Shown: positions 44,925 through 55,200 of the stretch, piece after piece
Layout: every line of letters starts with the position of its first letter
Numbering within the stretch: the first letter of the stretch is position 1
Assembly: GCA_947623455.1 (NCBI GenBank)
Contig: OX392532.1
Span: 45,077,058 to 45,141,057, forward strand
DNA: 64,000 bases
Origin: Mimachlamys varia
Taxonomy: Eukaryota; Mollusca; Bivalvia; Pectinida; Pectinidae
Reading direction: 5' to 3'
Made by a program: the position numbers and the translations under genes
The notes under the pieces: model-generated
Told to the model about the DNA's origin: nothing
Database searches by the model: none
What the model saw: only the letters and a program-made list of their open reading frames with translations

Positions 44925-45547
44925 CATCTGGCAATAACCGTGAGGCCCAGGTTACTAATATTTGGCCTGTAGCATGCTATTAAGAAGGGCTAAGAAGTTT
45001 GTTCAAAGGAATTACCTTAGCCCACTCTCAAAGTCACCGGGGTCGAATATGTTAAAATATTCAAGAAACATCTTCTCAATTACCTTAGGGTCCAGGTTTC
45101 TGATATTTGGCCAGCAGAATGATGGGATGAAGGGTTACCAAGTTTGTTAAAATGAATGACATGACCCACTTTCAAGGTCACATGTGTCAAATATGTTAAA
45201 ATCTGCAAGCAACTTCTTCTCAATAACCAAAAAGCCTAGGAACTGATATTTGAAATGTAGTATGCTGGAATGAAGGGCTACCAAGTTTGTTTCGATGAAT
45301 GACTTTGACCCATTTTCAAGGTCACAGGGGTCAAATGTTAAAATCTTCAAGTAAATTCTTCTCAATACCCGATATGCCGAAGGTTCTGATATTTAGCCTG
45401 TAGCATGCTTAAATGAAGCGCTACCAAGTTTGTTAAAATGAATGACATTTACCTACTCCAAGGTCACAGGGGTCAAATATGTTAATATCATGACCAACTA
45501 AAATTATATTTAGTCAGATGACCTTTAAGGCCCGTTGGGCCTCTTGT
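44925..45547 (+). mobile_element. HINE 3' part, 145-bp monomers
   Basis: Four monomers (CTTCTCAATAACC, GATATTTGGCC) and the terminus AGTCAGATGACCTTTAAGGC, CCGTTGGGCCTCTTGTTT. The 5' end is missing or degenerate near 44890-44930. Confidence 0.8.
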
Positions 45548-45596
45548 TTTAAAATCATGTTATGTCAAAATTACAGCTCATGATATGTAAACATTT

Positions 45597-45995
45597 AAAG
45601 GCCCAATATACGTAACTTTTCGGCAAATCTTGAAGCGAAAATCAAGCCTTATAACTTCTTATTTTTATAGATTTAGTTCAAATTAACTGATATCAGCAAT
45701 ATTCAAGATGAATCCTTCCGCTGTTATTGGGTACAGCAGTAACTGAAACTCGGTATTTGTAAATACGCGTCCATTTTGAACGGTCTTCTACAAATGTAAC
45801 TTCGGCTTGTTGTTGAAGTGGGCCCCACCTGAATTATTTTCAATTCTTTGGATTTCTCTGCCAAAAGTTTCTTGTTAGTTACCGCTCAGGTTTACTTCGT
45901 TTTAGGCTTATTTTTGCATTGTTATCAATTGAATTTTTTTCCAGAATTTTTCAGAATCACAAAAAATTTCCTGAAGTTACGTATATTGGGCCTTT
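45597..45995. mobile_element. 399-bp MITE with AAAGGCCCAATATACGTAAC termini
   Basis: The left end AAAGGCCCAATATACGTAAC and the inverse of the right end match for about 22 bases. It has no coding capacity. A truncated relative is at 5886-6058. A target duplication is not clear (CATT may be present on both sides, one base apart). Confidence 0.85.
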
Positions 45996-46317
45996 CATTA
46001 GCCAACCAGTACTAAGTGTGAACACTGAATTATTGAGACTCATGGCAGTACTATGATGTCATTATCACTCAGTACATAATGGTCTAACAAAGTCTACTGT
46101 GGTTTCATGAAGTTCACAGGAATTTGTTGCAGTTCGGGTCTTAGAATGAGTGAACCAGTTGTCATTACCATAAATGCTGAACATTAAGCTGGGAATAACA
46201 TCTACCATTTTATGGACATTGGTATGTTCTAGCCTGTAAAGAGACACCATTTTCTTCTTGGCCTAAATGGTGATGTGTTCAACATGAAAAACATAAGTGA
46301 TTTGTTGTCATTTTATT

Positions 46318-46795
46318 TAACAAGGCTTGTAGCATGCTTGGATTAAGGACTACCATGTTTGTTCAAATTAATGACCATGACCCACTTTCAAGGTCACAGG
46401 GGTCAAATGTCTGAAAATATTCAAGAAACTTTTTCTTAATAACCGAAAGCCCTGAGAGTATTGGTATTGGGCTTGGATAAAAGTCTACCAGGTCTGTTCA
46501 ATTAACCTATGTTCAAGGTCACTGGGGCCAAATATGTTAAAAATCCTCCAGCAACTTCTTTAAGAGGCCTTTGTTACTATAACAGTAGCATGCTAGGATG
46601 AAGGGCTATTGAGTTTGTAAATGAATGACCTTTCAAGGTCACTGGGGTGAAATGTCTTTAAACTCTTTCAAACAAATTTTCAGTAGCTAATGAGGTCTAA
46701 GGTTCTGATAATTGGCTGGTAGCATTCTGGATAAAGAGTTACCAACTTTGTTTAAATGGCTTGACTCACATTCTAGGTCACTGTGGTCAAATATA
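46318..46795 (+). repeat. HINE monomers without ends
   Basis: Three diverged ~145-bp units with TAGCATGCTTGGATTAAGG, AAGGTCACAGGGGTCAAATG. No terminus; strongly decayed. Confidence 0.7.
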
Positions 46796-46849
46796 TTATT
46801 ATTCTCTCATATCTCGCCATGTTGGATAGAGGTTGCCCATGTAAGAAAG

Positions 46850-46927
46850 CTATGTAAGAAAAATCTATCTTACATAGCATTTCATGCGACGTGACGTCAC
46901 AATGGCTCAACAATGACGTGACGTCAC
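46850..46927. promoter_or_regulatory. hairpin plus two palindromic CRE-like sites
   Basis: CTATGTAAGA (46850-46859) pairs perfectly with TCTTACATAG (46868-46877). GTGACGTCAC, a 10-base palindrome with the full CREB/ATF core, occurs at 46891-46900 and 46918-46927, each preceded by GAC or similar (GACGTGACGTCAC). They lie in the last intron. Function is not shown by sequence. Confidence 0.6.
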
Positions 46928-47165
46928 GAATACGGTAAACTCTGATGCTGTAAAGAAAAAACAACGGCGTGATAAAATTACCAGGAAGAGGAGATTAATT
47001 TTTCTGCGCAAACTCTGTTTGCAAATATAGGGTATGCTTAAACTCGCTGTCTAATTCGTTTTCGTCAAAAAAGCTAAAGGAAAAAGCTGAAATTTCAAAA
47101 TGGTAGCCTGTTTAAACATATTTTCAAGGTTTTTGAGCTTATTCGGGTAGTTGATATGAGAGAAA

Positions 47166-47322
47166 AAGACTCTTTCATTATGTGTGTATGTAGGATAGGG
47201 ATATTCCACCCTCGGGATCACAAAATGTGGTACAACCCTCGGCAAGCCTCGGGTTTTACCACATTTTGTGACCCCTCGGGTGGAATATCCCTATCCTACA
47301 TACACGCATATGAAAGAGTCTT
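47166..47322. repeat. ~157-bp foldback (arms ~76 bp, loop ~4 bases)
   Basis: Left arm 47166-47242 starts AAGACTCTTTCATTATGTGT; right arm 47247-47322 ends ATATGAAAGAGTCTT. Inner landmarks GGATAGGGATATTCCACCC and CACAAAATGTGG pair with their inverses, with few mismatches. It lies 347 bases before the last exon and could form a long RNA hairpin in the pre-mRNA. Confidence 0.9.
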
Positions 47323-47668
47323 ATAATATCTTTAGCAATAACCCACAAAAATTATATATATTCAGATGGTCCTCTTGTCTTTAGAGGGATTCTCAAACTT
47401 CAAAAAAATGATAATAACAAATAGGAGAAAAGAACAAACGTTAATTATAATTGGTGAGCGCCAACATCCCTCTGGACTCTCTGCTAAAATCCAATTTCAT
47501 TATAAACTACATCAAACTACTCGTGGTACTTTACACTAATTAGACTGTATATTGAAGTCCACTTGCATTGTCACTGGACTTCCGAGATTTAATTAGAGGC
47601 AGAAGTTTGAATAACATAAAAACTGTGTAAACCTGAAAAAGGGTACATTGTATGTATTTTCGTTTAAG

Positions 47669-47846
47669 GTCACTGGCTCCAGCAGTGGGCGGAAGCATCT
47701 TTGCGTGGTCTATTGGATATGGTGCTGAGAAGCTAGGACCACCATTTGACGTCAACCTGTCTTTCTTTTTCTTTGGCTTTGTTCTCTGGACTATGACAGT
47801 ATACAGCATCTTTATCAGTGACAAATTGAATGTTCAGAAAAAGTGA
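47669..47846 (+). CDS. MFS transporter, last exon (TM11-TM12, C-terminus)
   Basis: Acceptor TTTCGTTTAAG; the first base completes an Arg codon from 44223. It encodes SLAPAVGGSIFAWSIGYG (rest of TM11), a short loop with KLGPPFDVN, then TM12 (LSFFFFGFVLWTMTVYSIFI), and ends SDKLNVQKK stop at 47846. The R-x-L-x-P-x-x-G-x-x-F-A-W-S pattern is highly typical of ZIFL-like MFS proteins. Transported substrate cannot be deduced; plant relatives move Zn chelators, auxin or potassium. No consensus AATAAA was seen close downstream before the HINE at 47955. Confidence 0.9.
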
Positions 47847-47954
47847 TTAGGTATATAGAATAAGAAAACTGTTTGTTATTGCTGCGTTGTGTTATTGACA
47901 TGATCACAAGTCTACTGATATCACAGTGAATGCATCATATTCCTATATCTTATT

Positions 47955-49016
47955 AGCTAACTTGGTTCAAAGGACCAAGGTGAGCTTATGCCATACCATG
48001 GCGTCCGGCCGTCAACAGTTGATTATCGACTTCTTCTTCTTAACCGCTGATCAGAATGTAATTTAATTTGGTAGCAAGCATCCCTAAGTGTCTGGAATTC
48101 AGATTTATACAAATGATTGGCTGACCCCCCAGGGGCCTGAGGGGCGGGGCCAAAAGGGTTCCATTTTGCAATATTCATAATGACTTCTCTGAAAGTAAAT
48201 AATGTGTGACATCTATATTTCAGTGGTAGCATCCCTAGGTGGCTGAGATTCACATTTATACAAATGATGGGGCTGACCTCTTAGGGGCCAAAAGGGGTCC
48301 ATTTGGCTATATTCATATTAACGACTTCTCTGGATCTAAGCAATGTGAATCATTCATATTTTAGTGGTCGCATCCCTAGATGGCTGGGATTCAAATTATA
48401 CAAATGATGGGGCTGACATCACAGGGGCCCGAGGGGCGGGGCATTAAAAGGGGACCATTTGGCAATATTGATATAACTTTTAAATGGTTGAGATCCCCAC
48501 CCAAAAACTACATATACAATTGCTAAGCATAAAAAGACGATCACAAAAATGATTTAGATTTGACCCCAGTGTCTGCCACACCCTTTCAGACTTTGACTCT
48601 TGAGTCATAACTTTTAAACGGTTGAGATCCCCACCCGAAAAATATAATTATTTTAGATTTGACCCCAGGGTCTGCTAAGCCCTTGCAGACTTGACTCTTG
48701 AGTCATAACTTTTTAACAGTTGAGATCTCCACCCCAAAACTATATATATATACAATTGCTGAGCATAAAGAGAAGATCACAAATATGATTTTAGATTGGA
48801 CCTTAGGGTCTGCCACGCCCTTGCAGACACCCCACCCCAAAACTATACAGAAACACACACAATCATGATATTATCACTGATGTAAGGGTCTAGCCAAGCC
48901 CTAGGGACCTTGGTTCTCATTTGAGCTTTGTGAGTTGAGATAAAAATATTTTACCATGATTACCTTGATATCAATTTATCCAGGTGAGCGATACAGGCCC
49001 CCCCGGACCTCTTGTT
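47955..49016 (+). mobile_element. complete HINE (1.06 kb)
   Basis: 5' end AGCTAACTTGGTTCAAAGGA with hairpin partner and GTGAGCTTATGCC. The body has two monomer types (GCATCCCTAAGTGTCTGG; GAGATCCCCACCCAAAAAC). The 3' end is TCCAGGTGAGCGATACAGGC with CTTGTT at 49016. The 5' start AGCTAAC has lost one base of the inverted match to GGTGAGC. Confidence 0.88.
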
Positions 49017-49053
49017 ATACTTACTGTATAACATCCAATGTTCACGTGTTTTT

Positions 49054-51724
49054 AGCTCACCTGGCCCGAAGGGCCAAGTGAGCTTATGTGATGGTGCAGC
49101 TCCGTCGTCCGTCCGTCCGTCCTGCGTCCGTCAACTTTTTCCTTTAAACGACTTCTTCTAAAATACTGAAAGGCCCAGTGACATGAAATTTGGCTGGTAG
49201 ATTTCTTGGAAGGAGCTGAACAAAGTTTGCGAAAAAAAATCACTTTGACCTAATTTCAAGGTCACAGGGGTCAAAAATATCGAAACCTTCAAACAACTTC
49301 TTCTAAAATACCGTCAGGCATAGAGACTTCATATTTGACCAGTAGCTTCCTTGGATGAAGCCAAATAAAGTTTGCGAAAAGAAACGACCTTGACCAATAT
49401 TCAAGGTCACAGTGAGGTTAAATCTATTTTAACCTTTAAACGACTTCTTCTAAAATACAAAAAGCCCTGGAAGCATGATATTTGGCTGAAAGGTTCCTTG
49501 GATGAAGCCCGACAATGTTTGCGAAAAGAAATGACCTTGACCTATATTAAAGGTCACAGGGGTCAAATCTGTTAAAACCTTCAAACGACTTCTTCTGAAA
49601 TACCAAAAGCCCTAGAAGCATGATATTTGACTGAAAGGTTCCTAGGATGAAGCCTGACAAAGTTTGCGAAAAGAAATGACCTTGACCTATATTCAAGGTC
49701 ACAGCGGTCAAATCTGTTAAAACCTTTAAACGACTTCTTCTGAAATACCAGAAGCCCTAGAAGCAGGATATTTGACTGAAATGTTCCTTGGATGAAGCCC
49801 GACAAAGTTTGCGAAAAGAAATGACCTTGACCTATATTCAAAGTGATAGGGGTCAAATCTGTTAAAACCTTTAAACGACTTCTTCTGAAATACCAAAAGC
49901 CCTAGAAGCATGATATTTGACTGAAAGGTTCCTGGGATAAAGCCCGACAAAGTTTGCGAAAAGAAATGACCTTGACTTATTTTCAAGGTCACAGGAGTCA
50001 AATATGTTAAAACCTTTAAACGACTTCTTCTGAAATACCAAAAGCCCTAGAAGCTTGATATTTGGCTGAAATGTTCCTTGGATGAAGCCCGACAAAGTTT
50101 GCGAAAAGAAATGACCTTGACATATATTCAAGGTCACAGGGGTCAAATCTGTTAAAACCTTTAAATGACTTCTTCTGAAATACCAAAAGCCCTAGAAGCA
50201 TGATATTTGGCTGAAATGTTCCTTGGAGGAAGCCCAACAAAGTTTGCGAAAAGAAATGACCTTGACCCATATTCAAGGTCCCAAGGGTCAAATCTATTAA
50301 AATCTTCAAACAACTTCTTCTGAAATACCAAAATCCCTAGAAGCATGATATTTGGCTGAAATGTTCCTTGGAGGAAGCCAGACAAAGTTTGCAAAAAGAA
50401 ATGACCTTGACCTATATTCAAGGTCACAGGGGTCAAATCTGTTAAAACCTTCAAACGACTTCTTCTGAAATACCAAAAGCCCTAGAAGCATGATATTTGG
50501 CTGAAATGTTCCTTGGATGAAGCCCGACAAAGTTTGTGAAAAGAAATGACCTTGACCTATATTCAAGGTCACAGGGGTCAAATCTGTTAAAACCTTTAAA
50601 CGCCTTCTTCTGAAATACCAAAATCCCTAGAAGCATGATATTTGGCTGAAATGTTCCTTGGAGGAAGCCCGACAAAGTTTGCGAAAAGAAATGACCTTGA
50701 CCTATATTCAAGGTCACAGGGGTCAAATATGTTAAAACCTTCGAACGACTTCTTCTGAAATACCAAAAATCCTGGAAGCATGATATTTGGCTAAAATGTT
50801 CCTTGGATGAAGCCCGACAAAATTTGCGAAAAGAAATGACCTTGACCTTTATTCAAGGTCACAGGGGTCAAATCTGTTAAAACCTTTAAACGACTTCTTC
50901 TGAAATACCAAAAGCCCTAGAAGCATATTTGACTGAAAGGTTCCTGGGATGAAGCCCAACAAAGTTTGCGAAAAGAAATGACCTTGAACTATATTCAAGG
51001 TCACAGGAGTCAAATATGTTAAAACCTTTAAACGACTTCTTCTGAAATACCAAAAGCCCTAGAAGCTTGATATTTGGCTGAAATGTTCCTTGGATGAAGC
51101 CCGACAAAGTTTACGAAAAGAAATGACCTTGACCTATATTAAAGGTCACAGGGGTCAAATCTGTTAAAACCTTCAAACGACTTCTTCTGAAATACCAAAA
51201 GCCCTAGAAGCATGATATTTGGCTGAAAGGTTCCTTGGATGAAGCCTGACAAAGTTTGCGAAAAGAAATGACCTTGACCTATATTCAAGGTCACAGGGGT
51301 CAAATCAATTAAAACCTTTAAACGACTTCTTCTGAAATACCAAAAGCCCTAGAAGCATGATATTTGGCTGAGAGGTTCCTTGTATGAAGGTTGACAAACT
51401 TTGGGAAGGAAAATGAGCTTGACCCATATTAAAGGTCACAGTGGTCAAATCAGTGGTTAAAAGCTTTGAGTGACTTCTTCTGATAAAGCGAAATGCCTAG
51501 AGACATGATATTTGGCTGGTAGCGTCCTGGGATGAAGCCATACAAAATTTGAAAATGAAAATGATGTTGTCTTATAAGGTCACAGGGGTAAAATATGATT
51601 AAATCTTAAGATGTTCTTCTAAATGTCTTACATTAAAAGATTTTAGGGGACTTTAGGGTTATACTATAATATAAGTCAGAGATTGATATCAGGTGAGCTA
51701 TGCAGGCCCATTGGGCCTCTTGTT
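49054..51724 (+). mobile_element. complete HINE (2.67 kb), 145-bp monomers
   Basis: The 5' end AGCTCACCTGGCCCGAAGGG folds with CCAAGTGAGC. A CGTCCGTCCGTCC tract follows, then about 16 monomers at strict 145-bp spacing (ACGACTTCTTCTGAAATACC, GATATTTGGCTGAAATG, AAGAAATGACCTTGACC). The 3' end is CAGGTGAGCTATGCAGGCCC, ATTGGGCCTCTTGTT. AGCTCACCTG and CAGGTGAGCT are perfect inverses. Flanks are T on both sides and there is no target duplication. Non-coding; the periodic minus-strand frames are artefacts. Confidence 0.93.
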
Positions 51725-52275
51725 ATTTCGTAGTTTGACGCTTCCAAATTATTTTGTGGGTACAAATTTCATGGTTATACAATGAAGTGTATTAATTTTC
51801 CGTTTTTGTCATGATCATTTACAATTGATCATTTACAATTAAACCATTCTGAGAATCATCAGTCCAACACTGCATGATGACAGAGAGTCACTCTTATCAT
51901 ACTTCTCTTTCATATCAAACAATAAATCATCACTCAGGTAAAGTAAACGTGCTCAGACAAATAACACAGAGCTTGGTCAGATTTTTTTAGGTCACCTGAC
52001 CCAAAGGGTCGGGATGACTAGCCATCGTGCACCGTCCACCGTGCGTAAACTCTCAGTAACTAAAAGACCTAGGGTGCTGATATTATACATGTAGCATGCT
52101 GGGATGCGGAGCTACCAAGCCTGTTAAAATAAATAACCCTGACCCATATTCAAGGTCACAGGGGTCAAATATATAACAATCTTCAAGCAATTTCTTCTCA
52201 ATAACCAAAAAGCCAAGGGGAACTGATATTTGGCCTGTTAAGCATGCTTGAAAGAACGGCTACCAAGTTTGTTAA

Positions 52276-55200
52276 AGGGTTTTGGCCACAATTTTTCATA
52301 ATTTCGTATTTTGATCTCATTTGATGCAACAATACGCGTAGTGACCAATACCCCGTCTCCCTCTGTGTTGGGAAAAAAGACAGGCTAGGTGACGAGCCAT
52401 TTATAATAGCCTAGTGAATATGCATATTTTGACCGGGATTCTAGGTCACGTGATGTGTGACGTCATTTAAGCACAACCTATCTGATACCTGTACCTATTC
52501 TGACACGCCCATAACATATTTATGTATTATCTGTGAGTGTATTTTTAGCATTGACTTTTATCTTATTTCTTGGTGCAAGTAATGACAGTAACCAATACAT
52601 GTTATGTGGTTAAAATTATCAATCGTCATTAATGATCTTGTCAAAAAATAAAAGTCCGATTTTTACATAAACTGTATTCAATTCGAATCTAGTCCGTGAC
52701 GTCTCAGCAACTCCGAGCTTAAAGACAGTGATACAATTTACACAATCTGATTTTACAGCTATGTAAATTACCTGTAGCCTTACCCGTCATACATATACTA
52801 GCCAAAGGGCATTTGTAGTACCTGCCTGTGAGTTGTGGCAGGTGTACTAATTACCCTGTAATTACCAAAAGGTGTGTAAATGTTATGGCTAGTGAAATCG
52901 AAGAGCATTCATGATAATATAATTACCGATCCTCGAAATAGAGATATACACCGGCACAATTATTTTTATTCTTAGCCGTCCCCAGTGTTGGAAGAAAAAC
53001 TATTTTTTAAAAAGGATTAAAGGAGTTTTCAACAGAATCTTACTATATTTTATCAGTATTTAACCAGAGACGTATATGTATACATATACGTTCCTGATTT
53101 AACATTAGGTTAGTAACTTTGACATATATACATGTACGTCCCTGGCAAAACCTGACACTGTTAAACATATATACGATGTTCTGAAATTTCAAAATTTTTA
53201 AGTTTTGTTATTTTTGTAAAAATGGTGATGCTGATATATACTATGACATTTTTTAAAGTTATTTCATATTTTAAAATATCAATATAAACATTTGATTATT
53301 GGATTTAACAGGAACGTATATGTGTCCCTGGATTTATGATATATATTAAGGGCGGATCCAAGAATTGTAGATGCGTTAATGTGACACACTCTACTTTCAG
53401 ATATAAACCCAAATTTATCCAGATCTTGTTTATGAAAACTGTATGAAAAACAAGATTTAAACTCGTCTAATGATTTGAGTCCTATTTGAAATGGATATCA
53501 CCAACTAGAGTGAGCCTAACAAAATTCATTTACTTATCGCGTTTGAATTTCACATATATCTAGAATCCTGTTTCTGTTCTAGTACAATTCCAAAAAGATA
53601 ACACTGTTTTTTTTCTGCGCTAGGATTTAGAGTAATTATTTCATACTGCAACCACTTCAACCCAAAACTGGGTGACAAAGAGATTTTGTAAAAACGTATG
53701 CAGTAATCGTAGGAGAACAATTTTCAAAATATGTTTCAATAATCATTATAGCGTATGTTATTTGTTTTAATCATGACCACAGACTTTATCCTTGGAAAAT
53801 ATTTAATTATTCCACACAAATAGACTGGTGTGTTACTGAATTAAGTGAAATAAAAAAAAATCGGAAAGAGCCTTTTATTTTTGCAAACAAATTTCAGTCC
53901 AAGTTTCAAACAATATTTCAATTTGACACAAATGATTTAGACTCATGTTTTCACATCTGTTTGTGACAGTGTCTGCTTTATTGATATCAGTCAGAATTTT
54001 TTTGTTTATGTGCACAGTTCAAAAATTTGAATGATTTTTTTTGCATTCCATATGTACGTGCTGTACTACTACCATAATACTTGTACAGTATTTGTTATAG
54101 AGTGCTTGGGGGTTTGCCTGACACTTAACATAAATTCGCCGTGGCTTTATTTACTTCATCTCCCCAAATCATAGTCATAAAATATAATACTTCTGAAGTA
54201 TTAACGAAAAATTTTGATTGTACAGCGTAAACAGTTTGTATTAGCAAATCACATGATTTAAAAATCACCAAGATCAAACACGGAGTATATTACCGGACAC
54301 TATATAAGCAATCAAGGGAGATTTGATGTTTGCGAATTTTATATGATGAGGATATGATAACTTGGAGCACATATTCATGATTCAGCACTGTATGCTGTTT
54401 TAATTCAATTCCAGCTTGATAAAGTCTATACAATCAAACGTTTGAAAAAAACCCCATTTCATGAAAATGGCTTCGTCCGTAATATACTCACAACCACTCT
54501 CTGCGTGTCTTGCTACTGTTTTCTTATACTATCTATAAAACCAATTTGTAACGTGTCTGTAAAAATCATATAGTCCTTTCACAGGCTTTACTAATTCCGT
54601 GGTCCTCTGTAGAAGCATTATTGTTAGGATGCGGTGGATGTGTAATACACACTCACAGCACGATGTTTTTAAATGATATTTCCTATTTCCCGTCTTAAGT
54701 TTATAATTACATATCTGTATTTTTTTAAAGGTATTTTATTCGTTAATCAATAGAATTAAACAACAATCAAGATGGACTTACATGTCGAAATCAATAGGCG
54801 TTTTTCTACTAAACTTTCTTCGTAAATGTACCACTGATCAGTTTACCTGAGTCTATCAGTTGTGCCTCAATGACGTCACAGGTACCACGTGACCGGTCAG
54901 CTCATTAAAATTCTCGCCAGTCGGGAGTGGTCAACTTTGACTGTCAATATCTAGATCCGGGGACACAATCGAATGCTCGTTGATGGGCTAATCAGTTTTT
55001 AGCTCACCTGGACCGAAGGTCCGGTGAGCTTATGCCATGGCGCAGCGTCCGGCGTCCGGCGTCCGTCGTCCGTCCGTCGTCTGTCAACATTTTCTTCAAA
55101 TCGCTACTAGTCAAAAAGTCCTTATTGGATTTTAACCAAATTTGGTCAGAAACATCCTTGGGCGAAGGGGAACAGATTTTGCATAAATGGTGACTCTGAC

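Noticed and set aside
49581..51107. Series of 91-97-residue minus-strand frames at 145-bp steps
   Set aside because: They overlap each other and follow the HINE monomer; no coding signature.
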